Shown one piece after another: positions 9,598 through 19,671 of a DNA stretch of 64,000 nucleotides (the stretch's first letter is position 1; every line of letters begins with the position of its first letter). The position numbers and the translations under genes were made by a program. The notes beneath the pieces were generated by a model, which worked only from the letters and a program-made list of their open reading frames with translations, was not told the DNA's origin and made no database searches. Source of the stretch: Sycon ciliatum (lineage: Eukaryota > Porifera > Calcarea > Leucosolenida > Sycettidae); contig NC_088645.1 in NCBI RefSeq assembly GCF_964019385.1, positions 26,747,189-26,811,188 on the forward strand. The letters run 5' to 3'.

Positions 9598-9783
9598 AAC
9601 ACGGCGGTTGTCTCTTGTTTTTGGCGTAGCCTTTCGCAAGCACGGCGACTCTCGAGGCGGCGGGACCTCTCTTCTCCCATCTTCTACTCTCTGTAGGCAC
9701 TGATGTCGGCACCGTCTATTCAGACCTTCAACACTCTCACCCTAGCTGTTATTTTCCTCCTCCTCATAGTCCTCTGTTGATTT
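9598..9783 (+). repeat. Diverged direct repeat X, partner at 10702-10872
   Basis: Shares GGCGTAGCCTTTCGCAAGCA, CTCTCGAGGCGG, CCATCTTCTACTCTCTG and CTCCTC..GTCCTCTGTT blocks with 10702-10872. It is a duplicated unit of about 180 bp; a further pair of repeats (10464-10540 and 10919-10990) accompanies it, so the whole array is probably an old tandem duplication. Confidence 0.65.
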
Positions 9784-10463
9784 ACAGCCTAAATTATTTC
9801 AGTAGACGCGTGAAATTCACAAACTAAAATTTTCATCGGACAGTAATTTAGATCTCCTTTCGAGTATTCCAACAATCTCACGCTCTATGGACAGCTCTCT
9901 CCAAGACGAACACAGCCGTACCCAGTGCGCAAATGACAGAGTCGTAGGAGTAACGCCACAGCGCTATTTGAGAGCTCCAATGCCATGCCTGAGAGTGCGC
10001 TACTAAGTTCTTAGTCATTTTTAACAATATCGATCGCAGAACCGTCAATTTTTTTGCAGGAGAGAGCTTTAAAATGCAGCTTCAGAATGACGTATGCTAC
10101 TTGTGCATGCGTGGGCAGCGAGTTGGTGAAAATCCCTTGCTCGCGTTTCAAATTTACGCCGGCGCTAGCTGGCTCGTGCCAGAAAACTTCATTCGAGTGT
10201 CATAACTCTGCGTCATGACCTTGGATCGTCTTCCCTCGTCTTCCCATGACCTCGGATAGTCTTCGGGTGTTTTGGAGCCGACGACTGAGGCTTTTTTTTG
10301 ATACGATTAGACCTTTCGTTTGTTGAATTCGAACACGGATTGACTGAATGGCAAAAGTTTGAAGTCACCTCAGCATGCACTGTACAGTCAGCCAGATATA
10401 TTCGCCCTATAGGCGTTATAGGGCAAGTGCTCTTGGCATACTATTTATACAACAAGGGTACAT
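9784..10463. other. Unassigned DNA
   Basis: No coding or repeat signature that I can name. Confidence 0.4.
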
Positions 10464-10990
10464 ATTAAAACACTGCAATCTACCTTATCCTTACATTCAT
10501 GACCCTTTAGCAGCACACCCAAAAAAATTCGAATGATAATTCGACGGCCCTATGTCTACGGACCGCAGTCACCGCATCCTGAACAAGTTCGGGCATGATC
10601 ATGTATTTTCTCCTGCCCACTGGATGCCTGCTCAGCGGCCTCTTGCTGTCGATGTATCCTTTCACGAAGTCCGCAAGTCTCCGAACGACGGGATATTTGC
10701 TTGGTTGTTTCTTGTTATTGGCGTAGCCTTTCGCAAGCACACATACTCTCGAGGCGGTGAGACCTCTCTTTCCCCATCTTCTACTCTCTGTGTAGGCACA
10801 CCTGTCAATACCGTCTGCTCTGAGCTTCAACATTGCCACCCCTGTCATTTTGCTCCTCGTAATCCTCTGTTAAAGATCTCAGAATTCTAATATACCACAA
10901 CCGCGCGCATTAAAACACTGCAATCTACCCGATCCTTACATTCTCGGCCCATTGGCACCACACACAAAAGCATTTGAACGCTAACGCGAT
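10464..10990 (+). repeat. Direct repeat Y (two copies) enclosing repeat X'
   Basis: ATTAAAACACTGCAATCTAC starts both copies at 10464 and 10919, followed by TCCTTACATTC and ACACCCAAAA/ACACACAAAA. Between them 10702-10872 matches repeat X at 9598. The open frames on both strands through this array show no known domain. Confidence 0.6.
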
Positions 10991-10996
10991 AATGCG

Positions 10997-11310
10997 ACAT
11001 GGTTACCTTGATGACCTAGTTAAAAAAAGTATACAACGATGATGTTATATTTTTCATTTCTCCAATGTTTTCAAACCATAAAAATCATGGGAGCATGGGA
11101 TTCGAACCCGTACTATCGCCTTGCATGCATTCACCCGATACACTTCGCATCCATACACATTCTTCAAAGTTGCTTTATGTCATGAGTTTGCAGTTGAAAT
11201 TTATTTGATTTTATTTGAATAAGGTGACCAGCTGTCTATGATGGTACGGTACGTGACATGTATGGGATAGCGCCACATGCCGACGTCGTCAAACAAAAAC
11301 AAACAAACTG
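10997..11310 (-). mobile_element. Diverged monomer of the tRNA-like element
   Basis: Minus-strand copy with B-box match (GGGATTCGAACCC at 11097), the CTTCGCAT..CATTCTTC block, and a GTACGGTACGTGACA remnant. It is more diverged than the other copies and therefore probably older. Confidence 0.65.
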
Positions 11311-11660
11311 GGCCTATTTTGAGCATAGACAGGAAATGCAACTATGTAGTTACTTGTTGGCGTGCCTCAAGTCAGCTTATCTGTCGAAATCCGCCGATCT
11401 GCACCCCTGGTCGGCTTCTCTGACTTCATCATCGGAGTCAGCGATGTCACAGGCGAAGGGCACCATCAGCTCTTGGATTGCAACCAGTGCATCGCCTCTG
11501 TCTTGTCTGTATTCGTCTGGTCAGTCCGAAAAGCTGACGGACTTGTTGCGGGATCATCGGATCTATGCACCCGCTTTCTGTCGCTGGCGATATTGGACTC
11601 GTAATTTTTTGAAATTCACAGAATGTACATGACTGTACTGATGTATCATGATTGTAATTA

Positions 11661-12533
11661 GGGCCTATCCACACTACAACAAAAAACGCTTACAAGTCAC
11701 TTTTCCTTGTAAGTTGTCATGGAGAACCGTGGGAAACGGCGCGAAAGTGAAAAAGTCGCTTGAACGTAATCAGCAACTTCCGAACCCCGATACAAGGCCA
11801 CTTTTTACTTTCAAGTAGCTTTTCCAGGTTTCGGAAGTAGCTAGTTGTTGAAGTATTGATGTATCTTGAGAAAATGCCGAGGGTTGTGTTCTTTGAAGAG
11901 CTGGAAGGAAAGCTCATTGAGCTGTGGGCTGCAGAACAGAAAGCGAGCAATGGGACGATGAAAAAGCGGGCGGTGAACGTGAAGGAGATTGCCGTGAAGT
12001 TGAATTTATTCAGCCGCTAGCTGTATGGCGATACATTTCGGAATGAGATCACAGTGCAGATTGTCCACAATCGACGGCCAAGCGAAGTAGTGCTTGCACA
12101 CAGGAGCAGCAAGAGTCCTGCTGTGGGAAAGAAAGAAGATTATTGCTGTTCATCCGTTTCCAAATCGCTCGTGCATTCAAAAAAACTTGATCGGCTCAAT
12201 GATGGGCGGAGGTATGTCGCAAACAGCAACCTCTTTCGTCTTCGATTGTTCATAACTGGAGGCATTGTCCACTTGAATCAACAAACAGGGAGACATAGGT
12301 AGGAACAACAAGATAAAGCCTCCACGAACACATTTCTGAGTCGATACTTTCTCTTTCAGATCAATGTGGAACTCTCTGAGATAAAATTTTGAATATGAGG
12401 GGAAATTCCCGCGGGCGCTCCTCAAAAGTCACGTTTCACGCCGGCTGTTCTTGTGAGTGTGGATGCAAGTGCACTTGCACGCCACTTGAAAGAGGACGCT
12501 ACTATGTTTCACACCTGTAGTGTGGATATGACC
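11661..12533. mobile_element. TTA-flanked TIR element (Harbinger-like), 873 bp
   Basis: Left end GGGCCTATCCACACTACA and right end (reversed) GGTCATATCCACACTACA form an inverted pair, with TTA immediately outside both (11658-11660, 12534-12536). A 3-bp TTA duplication and GGG-type ends fit PIF/Harbinger. The interior carries a MADF-like reading frame instead of a transposase. Confidence 0.75.
11874..12302 (+). pseudogene. MADF/SANT-like N-terminal remnant with in-frame TAG
   Basis: An ATG at 11874 opens a 48-codon frame with FFEELEGKLIELWAAEQKAS and KKRAVNVKEIAVKLN, resembling the start of MADF or SANT-like DNA-binding domains that accompany Harbinger transposases. A TAG at 12018 interrupts it; the same frame then continues open to 12302 (YGDTFRNEITVQIVHNRRPS). 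The continuation suggests one protein broken by a nonsense mutation. The domain assignment rests on the LIELW pattern and context only. Confidence 0.45.
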
Positions 12534-12650
12534 TTACAATAATAATCGTTTAGCCGACAAGTCGATCGTTATGGTATCAGGCTATCAGCTAAGCCACTAA
12601 GGAAAAAACGTAATCGTTTCAGCACTAATTATACATATGTTAACCTTCAC

Positions 12651-12760
12651 TTTCCCTAAAAAGGAGTATTTCATGTATTTTGTTATCATTGTATTAAATA
12701 TATTTTATCGGTTCAAACTCCAATAAATACTGTTTATAAAATACTCCTTTTTAGGGGAAA
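12651..12760. mobile_element. Small TIR element with TAAAAAGGAGTATTT ends
   Basis: TTTCCCTAAAAAGGAGTATT at the left pairs with AATACTCCTTTTTAGGGGAA at the right. It shares its core with the inverted repeat at 5166-5247, showing a small family. No clear target duplication. Confidence 0.65.
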
Positions 12761-13102
12761 ATGCAGTGCTACATAGAAAAGTGCGGTGGTATTTATTGAG
12801 TCAAAGAAAATTTATTAATTTTGAATTTGATACTGTTGATGGTGTGGTCACTAATGAGTGTGGGTATTTATCAAAGGTCAATACAGGTGGAATCCTGATA
12901 ATTCGAATATGGCTTAATTCGAACACACCGCTTAATTAGAAATTTTTCCAGGACCGATTTCTATCAATACGATTCCCACATAAAATTTCCGATAATTCGA
13001 ACCCCGAACTGGACATGTCCGGTTAATAAGAAGTCCCACAGATTCCACTTACATAGAAAATGTGTGGGATTTGTGCTGATCATTCGAAGTTAGCAAATTG
13101 TA

Positions 13103-13768
13103 CTTCCTCCGCGTCATCGAAATTGTCGCAGTTTGACTAGTGACTTGTCCCTTGTTACTGACAATTCCATAAGCTAAGCCATTCAAAACATATTACACAG
13201 TATGATAGTCTGAAGACTAGAGTAACGTTCCAGGACAGTTGGACTGAGAGTTTTCATGCAGAGATGAAGTCGCCGTCGTCTCTGATGTCAATGGACGCAA
13301 AAATATCGTTCCGAAATATTTCTAGGAAGGTTGAAAGTTGGTCGCGAAAGGACAAGAGCTGCTATGCTTGTCGTCTGCTAGCTCTGGATGATTTCTACTT
13401 CACCACCAACGAAGACTAGTAAGAACACACGATCGTTGCGAGGTCGCTTGATTACCGTCGGCGGAATCACCTCGATCTTGAAATGAACTTTTTTTAGCCG
13501 TGGCTTGCCCATTTATTTTAGCTGTGTGGTCACAGCTCATGCAGGTAAGTGTACTATCACGTCCAGCGCGCCGTCTTTTTCAGCATCATTGGTATACCAT
13601 GGTACGGCACCTGCGCGTGCATCACTAGCACTACGTGTAGAGTCTACACGGCTCTTGCAGGTACAATCATGTACTGAGTGTCTCAGCCAGAGAAACGAGT
13701 GCTGGTGAGTAAATATCCCGTTTTATATCAAAAGTCAAACTGCGACAATTTCGATGACGAGAAAGAAG
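13103..13768. mobile_element. TA-flanked TIR transposon, copy 2 (internally deleted)
   Basis: Same family as 6978-7981: left end CTTCCTCCGCGTCATCGAAA preceded by TA (13101-13102); right end diverged (TCGATGACGAGAAAGAAG). About 340 bp of the copy-1 interior are missing. It retains the exon-like block with the 51-codon frame at 13264. Confidence 0.8.
13264..13419 (+). CDS. Short reading frame inside the TA transposon, 51 codons
   Basis: ATG to TAG encodes a small basic/polar peptide (SFRNISRKVESWSRKDKSCY, then ACRLLALDDFYFTTNED). In copy 1 the same sequence is broken: after RKV a stop appears and a CTTTCTCCACAG acceptor-like sequence precedes GACAAGAGC, and GAAGTAAGAATA follows as a donor-like sequence. 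So copy 1 may keep exon borders and copy 2 a joined version. I do not recognise the protein; it could be a piece of transposase or a captured host exon. Confidence 0.3.
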   Translation: MKSPSSLMSMDAKISFRNISRKVESWSRKDKSCYACRLLALDDFYFTTNED

Positions 13769-14081
13769 AAATTCAAAGTTCACTGTACACTGTACTGGTG
13801 AGTTCAGTTATCATGAGCAGGCTGTGCCGGTCAGTTCAGTGTCCATAAAATTTGTGTCTAAGGTCCATAGCGCAACTCTGCGTGACCATGAGAGCATTTC
13901 AAGTGACATACATATTGAGTCGTGGGTTCATGTTTGGATAATTAGAATGTCCGGATAATTAGAAGTTTTTTCCTGGCATTTTGAGGTTCGAATTTTCAGG
14001 ATTTCACCTCTGCATGCTTTTTTTGCCTAGCTCATCAAGCTCATCAGAACTGATGGAAATGTTTTTTTTTCATTGATTGCC

Positions 14082-14115
14082 CACATCATTGTATTGCAAA
14101 AACGTTTCAATCAGT
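14082..14115 (+). repeat. Short dispersed repeat, copy 2 of 3
   Basis: ACATCATTGTATTGCAAAAA followed by CGTTTCAATC, shared with 9555-9585 and 16076-16110. Confidence 0.6.
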
Positions 14116-14280
14116 TTGAATATGTGTGAAATGATATTTTCTCTCACTTCATCCACTTTTGGATTGCTCCTTCTTTTCCTTTTATCTCCTTATAATCGGA
14201 TTTTCTGGCTTTTTTGTAGTAATACATTGACCTGTTGAGCCAATGAGGTAAAGTTATATTCCATACCATATGGTACAATA

Positions 14281-15139
14281 TAAGGGTGAAACAATTATAC
14301 CGAATATTCGAATACTCGTTTGGATTTTTCAAATATAATCGTACTTCCTCCGCGTCATCGAAATTGTCGCAGTTTGACTTTTGATTTAAAACGGGATATT
14401 TACTCACCAGCACTCGTACCAGAGGCAAGGAATCGGACATAGGCGTTAGTCATCAGTATAGGGTGACGGCAAAGTTCTATTTTCTGTTATTGGAAGCTGA
14501 AATTTTTGAACTAGGCGCAATTTCTTCGCTGATGTCGCCGCGATGGTAATTTCGACTCACTGAGATCAGTCAGGCGTTGCAGCCTGCACATTTATCGTGC
14601 TTATGGCCATTCAATCAAGCTTCATCACTGTTTTACCTTAGCTGGGGTGAGAATGACTTCGTGGAACAAGAAGCAGCGCTTGGAGAAACATCGAGGGATC
14701 AGCAAACTAAATGCATGCAACAGCGATAAAATTTGTCGCTCTGGCTGAGACACTCAGTGCATGATTGTACCTGCAAGATTGCAGCTATGTAGACTCTACA
14801 CGTGGTGCTAGTGATGCACGCGCAGGTGCCGTGCCAGTGATGATGAAAAAGAGGGCGCGCTGGACGTGATAGTACACTTACCTGCATGAGCTGCGACCAC
14901 ACAGTGTGCAGACTGTGTGGTTAACATGTGTTCACCAGTATAGAGAGCCGAAATGACCCACCAACCAATACACCCGGAGAAGGACTGCCAATCAGTTCAC
15001 TCAGGGTTGTATCACTTAATTTTTAAGGCCTTTGGTGTGCGAATTCCTAGGACATCAAGAATACTCGAATACTCGAATATCCGATCGGAGAAGATCAGAG
15101 TACTCGAACTCGGGATCTCAATGCCAACTTTCACCCCTG
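14281..15139. mobile_element. hAT-like element, 859 bp, carrying a nested TA transposon
   Basis: Ends TAAGGGTGAAA and (reversed) CAGGGGTGAAA fit the hAT terminal pattern. The 8 bases outside are GTACAATA on the left and ATACAATA on the right, a 7 of 8 match to an 8-bp target duplication. Subterminal CGAATATTCGAATACTCG repeats occur near both ends (14310 and 15058). No transposase is visible. The TA-family copy at 14344 sits inside. Confidence 0.7.
14344..14910 (-). mobile_element. TA-flanked TIR transposon, copy 3 (truncated)
   Basis: Inverted relative to copies 1 and 2. The end CTTCCTCCGCGTCATCGAAA is preceded by TA at 14342-14343, and sequence similarity to copy 1 continues (CAGGCGTTGCAGCC, CTCACCCCAGCTAAGG reversed) to about 14910, where it is lost, so the far end is missing. 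Confidence 0.75.
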
Positions 15140-15147
15140 ATACAATA

Positions 15148-15616
15148 ACGTCCTTGCCTTGGTAATGCGCTTGTGCTTAACTGTTGCTGACGGCCGAATG
15201 CATGGTTGCCTGTGGAGCACATTAGATAACTTTACAGTCTCCTATAATACACATCCTGTCCGATGACAAAAGAGGCTACGGATTTAGTTTTTCTGCACGT
15301 TATCAGCAATGACTACTGGTCTTCAGCAACTTGGGTCTCCTATAATACAAACTGTCTACGCTTTCGTAATGCTAACATAATGCTCGGGATAGGACTCGCT
15401 ACTGATCTTCAGAAACTTGGCATGACCATCACTCACAATAAGACTGTTGTAATGTTCATCATTCCCAAGCGGTCGCTGGTTTCTCCCACAATTTCATCGT
15501 ACTGTTGTATGATATGCTATACGACACCCTTATACCGTACAAAACCGTATTGATGTCTGGCGCTATCGCCTTCATCTCTGGTGCGGGTGTAATCTAGTGA
15601 CTTCCTACATGAGTTA
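15148..15616. other. Unassigned DNA
   Basis: Contains a 95-codon open frame (15263-15553) without a recognised domain and two related TCTCCTATAATACA motifs. I see no firm gene. Confidence 0.35.
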
Positions 15617-15618
15617 TA

Positions 15619-15804
15619 CAGTCAATTTCGCTTATAACGACACTCGGCAGGGCATCAGAAAAGTGTCGTTATTCGCGAAGTGTCTTTATCCGAAGTCTCA
15701 TTATATGTGTCACAGTTGGATGGGACTTTGCTCCGGGCATGAAAATTATGTCGTTATTTGCGAATTGTCGTTATATCCGCAGTCGTTATTAGCGAAGTTG
15801 ACTG
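15619..15804. mobile_element. 186-bp pogo/Tigger-type MITE with TA duplication
   Basis: Left end CAGTCAATTTCGCTTATAAC and right end (reversed) CAGTCAACTTCGCTAATAAC, each preceded by TA (15617-15618, 15805-15806). The interior repeats TGTCGTTATTCGCGAAGTGT-like words, as in Tigger-type MITEs. No coding capacity. Confidence 0.85.
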
Positions 15805-15806
15805 TA

Positions 15807-16133
15807 ATAGACCAATCCCTTTGTCTGGGTTCGTGAAAAGGGCCACGCGTGCAAGTCAGCGCGTGTGATGTGCATGGTTTTATATCTAGTTGGTATGTAG
15901 CAGCTTAAGGGACAGAGAGACTTTTGCTCCCCGAGCTTGTGTATGTAAATAGTGTTTTACGTCGACCATGGCGGCTCGATTTGAATGGGAGAATGGCTGC
16001 TCCGATACGAACTCTAAAACCAGAAAAAAAATAATGGCTACGATTCCCAGCCATACCACAACGAACTGATCGGCTACATCATTGTATTGAAAAAAGTTTC
16101 AATCTGTTCAAATAACATGAATTATTTATTATT
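15807..16133. other. Unassigned DNA with short dispersed repeat copy 3
   Basis: 16076-16110 is the third copy of the ACATCATTGTATTG repeat. Otherwise nothing recognised. Confidence 0.4.
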
Positions 16134-16452
16134 ATTAAATGTAAAAAAGAGAAGAAACACATGGAAACAAGTTGTGCAGCAACTATCCACGACTGTAACA
16201 AGATGATAACTTGTCAGAAAGTGCGATAATAGGGCACACAACTGACAGGCTACTGAGACATTGAGCGACCCGATGCCTAGCTCTAACACATCCCCAGTGC
16301 GCAAACCAACAGCCTTCCAACTTGGAAGGTTCATGGTTACGTAGGACCGGAGAGGGGAAGGTGAGCGCAGCGAGCGAAAAATGTCGTGCATAGTTGCTGC
16401 ATAACTCGTTCTCATGTGTTTCTTCTCTTTTTTTCTTCTCTTTTTTACATTT
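16134..16452. mobile_element. Foldback element with about 60-bp inverted ends
   Basis: TAAATGTAAAAAAGAGAAGA at 16134 pairs with TCTTCTCTTTTTTACATTTA ending at 16452; similarity continues through AACACATG and GTTGTGCAGCAACTAT. The right arm has a 14-bp duplication of its TTCTTCTC motif. The minus-strand open frame inside is probably not a gene. Confidence 0.7.
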
Positions 16453-16663
16453 AATTACTGGCTCAGTATCTGAGTTAGAGAAATAACACTAAGAACAACA
16501 AGAACAACAGCAGTAAAATTTACAATTGTTAATTATATCAATGAAAGCGAGAGCAATAACGAATGCGTGTACTTACACTAAACTTGCAACTGAAAAATGA
16601 ACAAAGAAGAGAAGGGGACAAAGTGATAACAAATAACAGCAGTACATTACACCTAGAAAATTA

Positions 16664-16978
16664 GCGGACAAGCTTGGCCGCACAAAACATGACACTTGAC
16701 TTGAACAATTTCAACCCAATTATACTATCCTTCTGTACACACAAATTAGGCTTATACAGACGCTGACAGATGGCTTCCAAAACTTTTAACTGTAGTCCAT
16801 AACCATGACGACCACGGCACAATACAGTGAAAGAAGAATCGGAATACGAATTGCAACAATCAGGACAAGCCAACTGATGATTGTACACTGAAGACTTGCT
16901 CCCACGAAACCTACGCACAACACTAACCTTCTCACCGGCACTCTCACGATCACTACAATCGTAGCTCTCTCTAATTTA
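16664..16978 (-). pseudogene. GIY-YIG / Penelope-like C-terminal remnant
   Basis: The minus-strand frame reads RRFRGSKSSVYNHQLACPDC, then FTVLCRGRHGYGLQLKVLEA, then ICQRLYKPNLCVQKDSIIGL and KLF before the stop. The pattern LEA-x-KP-x-L-x-Q with a Cys pair is typical of GIY-YIG nuclease tails of Penelope-like and related invertebrate retroelements (family knowledge). There is no upstream part, so it is a fragment. An alternative is an unrelated retroelement ORF. Confidence 0.5.
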
Positions 16979-17139
16979 GATTTTCTATAATAGTTCAATT
17001 TAGTTTTCATTGTCCTTTAGTACAACGAAGATTCCTGATGAGTGTTGTACGAAAACTTGTTTGAATCCTCATTTTCTCAACATCATTTCTTCACATTTTC
17101 ATCAGTATCTGAGTTTATTATCATAAATGTATTATTTTA

Positions 17140-17265
17140 ATTTCATGAGGAGCTAGGCAATAAAGCATAGCGTAGGACCCTGATCGAAAGAAATTAACTT
17201 TCTCTTTGCATTCGAGGGTAATACGACACTGTCTACCATCTTGATGACCTAGGCAAAAAAGCAAA
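17140..17265 (+). mobile_element. Remnant of the heterodimeric element's right half
   Basis: AAAGCATAGCGTAGGACCCT and TCATCTTGATGACCTAGGCA-like words come from the end and middle of the family but in rearranged order. It is old or internally deleted. Confidence 0.5.
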
Positions 17266-17339
17266 GTTGGGCGTGCATGGTCTGTTGCTACAACCATTCG
17301 TTCTATCGCGAGCATGATCACCTAGCCAATAGTCTATTA

Positions 17340-18568
17340 GGGGCCGTCCGGGGTTACCGATTGTTTTTTCAAAACGAAAAGATTTCGTTTGGGGGTGGGT
17401 GGGTTTTGGGGGTTTTCGTTTTGAAAATAAATATTGAATGCACAAACCACGAGCCATGTACGAGTGTAATGTGTAGCACTCAGCTCACACAATATGTAGG
17501 TCTACATGATTGTATCTGTAGACGGACACAGCGCTTGGAAGCACTCAGTCCTGGTGCTTTCCGAGTACTGATACAAGATCATCCGGCCATCTTGTCACCA
17601 CACGATCATCGACAGCACAGGCAAATAAATGTCGAACGGACGACAAGATAAAAGTAACCCAGTGGAAACGGAGCACCTCTCGACACCTACCGTGGCACGA
17701 GTCTATCCTTCCTGGCATGACTGTCGTCACCGTCAGGGTCCTCAATCTCGCGGAGGGCTTTCTTCCATCAAAAAGGTCAAGCCCAAAAGGAGAAAAATAA
17801 TCACGGCTTCCCAGTAGATTTTTGGTCGAGTCGTGGAGATCATACGCGACTGCACCAAAAAGTACTGTGGATGTGAAGCTTGGCAGTCGACTGCATGCAA
17901 TGCGCCGTTTCGGGCTACATCGTGTGCGTGCATGCACTACCAACCTAGCTGCATGCAACGGATTTGGGAGCTGGCCTTGCATGGTCGTAGATCTACACCT
18001 GGGCAAAGTAGGTGGCCGAGGTGTGATTTTGAGCACCACTCGTAGATCTACATGTAGATCTACTACTCGTACAACTTTTTTTGTAGTCACTGCATCCAGT
18101 GAGCGCTGCACTCTGCCTACGCAGCCGAAGCGCACTTGCCACCGATGTACCTACGAAGGCTGTGGCGACGCATTTTCCACGCTGTACCAGCTTCAGCAGC
18201 ATAAGAAGTCAACCGGACACATCCTTGGACGAGGTCGTCCAAGGAAATCTTGAACACTGTGTATCATGTCGTGTATTTTGATAATGCCACGGACAGTGCA
18301 GATGTTTTTTGATTTCTCATACAGCTAGCTGTCTCTTGTACATACCTCTCTGAGCTGTATGCTTTACCTATCTTGACTGGGTTCAATTTCGTGATGATAG
18401 CCTTCATGAATCATATTGTATACATGGAATATACCAGGTTGTGATTATTGAAATCAATAATTTAATATATTTCGTTCTAGATGCAGAAAGGGTGGGTGGG
18501 TGGGTGGGGGCTGAAAAATACTAAATCTTTTCGTTTTGAAAAAACAATCGGTAACCCCGGACGGCCCC
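17340..18568. mobile_element. TTA-flanked TIR element (Harbinger-like), 1229 bp
   Basis: Both ends begin GGGGCCGTCCGGGGTTACCG and continue identically for about 46 bp. TTA flanks both sides (17337-17339 and 18569-18571), the target duplication typical of PIF/Harbinger. Next to each end lies a GGGTGGGTGGG-type G-rich block. The interior encodes a zinc-finger tail but no transposase. Confidence 0.85.
17822..18253 (+). CDS. C2H2 zinc finger with C-terminal AT-hook, inside a TIR element
   Basis: The last 50 codons are convincing: a classical C2H2 finger CTYEGCGDAFSTLYQLQQH ending KKSTGH (Cys-x4-Cys-x12-His-x5-His), followed by GRGRPRKS, a canonical AT-hook, and TGA. Both motifs bind DNA, so a nuclear DNA-binding role is likely. 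The upstream part of the frame is less certain and no good ATG is seen, so the gene may be spliced or decayed. The location within Harbinger-type TIRs suggests a transposon-encoded or captured DNA-binding protein. Confidence 0.5.
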   Translation: MVESWRSYATAPKSTVDVKLGSRLHAMRRFGLHRVRACTTNLAACNGFGSWPCMVVDLHLGKVGGRGVILSTTRRSTCRSTTRTTFFVVTASSERCTLPTQPKRTCHRCTYEGCGDAFSTLYQLQQHKKSTGHILGRGRPRKS

Positions 18569-18571
18569 TTA

Positions 18572-18685
18572 TATTAATAATTCATATCTTTTGCATCTTT
18601 CCCTCGAGTTGGTCTATTCTTATTAGGCAATTATCTGTTATAGTCACCACTATAAATAAAATCCAATCCAATCCAATCCAATCCA
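18572..18685 (+). mobile_element. Possible LINE 3' tail with (ATCCA)n
   Basis: A short AT-rich segment ends AGTCACCACTATAAATAAA followed by about five ATCCA units (18660-18684). Such 3' ends are common in CR1/L2-type LINEs, but no coding part is attached. Confidence 0.35.
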
Positions 18686-18999
18686 TAGGGATGTTATACA
18701 TGTTTCATTTCTCCTATTTTTTTTAAGACATAACCCAGGATTTGAACTCACACTATCGCCCTGCATGCATTCCCCCGATACACTTCGCATGCATACTCAT
18801 TCTTCCAAGTTCTCGTTAAGATCTTGCATTTGAAAGCCCTATTTTAATATTGTGGCCACCTGTCTTTAATGGAACGGTACGGGATACCGGCAGGCATGCT
18901 GATGGCGCAAACAAGCAAACAAACACGGAATTAATGCTGTGTGGACCCTGGCTAGCACCAGACGTTACTGAAGTGACATCTTTTGCATAGCTACGGGAA
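18686..18999 (-). mobile_element. Monomeric tRNA-like element
   Basis: Minus-oriented copy with one tRNA-like half (GGATTTGAACTC, a degraded B box at 18738), then the GTACGG remnant and the terminal palindrome and CTACGGGAATAA end at 18999. The second monomer is absent. Confidence 0.7.
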
Positions 19000-19671
19000 T
19001 AAGAGACAGTGTGGTATACACGGCAAGAGTCATGAGTGTGTATGCGTGCCTGAAAAACAGGGCATTTTCACAGTGCCCAGTTCATTTTCATCATTTTCGT
19101 GCACACATCTACTCTCATGTCCATATGGACGTGGCCATGTACGCCTCCTGCATGTCTATAAAATACTTGGAATCAAAAAAAAACTTTCTTGACCACAAGG
19201 CGTGTTTGAAATTGCTTCGCATTCCATGTAAGTCTGGTGGAGATTCGCAGCTGAGTCCCCGTGACTCTTTCTTCTGGTACGTTTCCTCAATTTTTGAATT
19301 TCAATGACATCCCATATGGAACGAACTGTTGCTGTGTTGATGTGAGGCCCCTCCGAGGATGAATGGAGCAAACCTTTGAGCGAAATGGGGAATTTGGTTT
19401 TTCATAGATGTGCGGCGGATGCAGTCACTGGTCTGCTTTTGCCGCTTATCGCGCAGCAGCCCACCAGGAATCCATGGGGCAACAACATCCTAGCGGCACT
19501 CGGATACACTCCGTGACAGATGTGTACTAGACTACAACAATCTCATGGGCAGCTTTGCACACAACTGTACGCCCAACATACAGTAGGGTGCTAGACTTCG
19601 TGCACGCATAACATAATCAATGGCAAGAATGTTTTGATACCAGCCCGAAAAACGTTCTAGCATTCCTATTT
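19000..19671. other. Unassigned DNA
   Basis: No recognised coding or repeat structure. Confidence 0.4.

Larger units (their letters stand above)
12884..14012. mobile_element. pogo/Tigger-like TIR element split by a TA transposon
   Basis: Left end CAGGTGGAATCCTGATAATT and right end (reversed) CAGAGGTGAAATCCTGAAAA are similar, and both run into AATTCGAA and GGATAATTAGAA-type subterminal repeats, a style typical of pogo/Tigger MITEs. TA stands left of the element; TG on the right suggests one mutated flank. The element at 13103 lies inside it. Confidence 0.55.

Noticed and set aside
17545-18135. 196-codon minus-strand frame
   Set aside because: Antisense to the zinc-finger frame; it has no recognisable domain, whereas the plus strand has clear C2H2 and AT-hook motifs.
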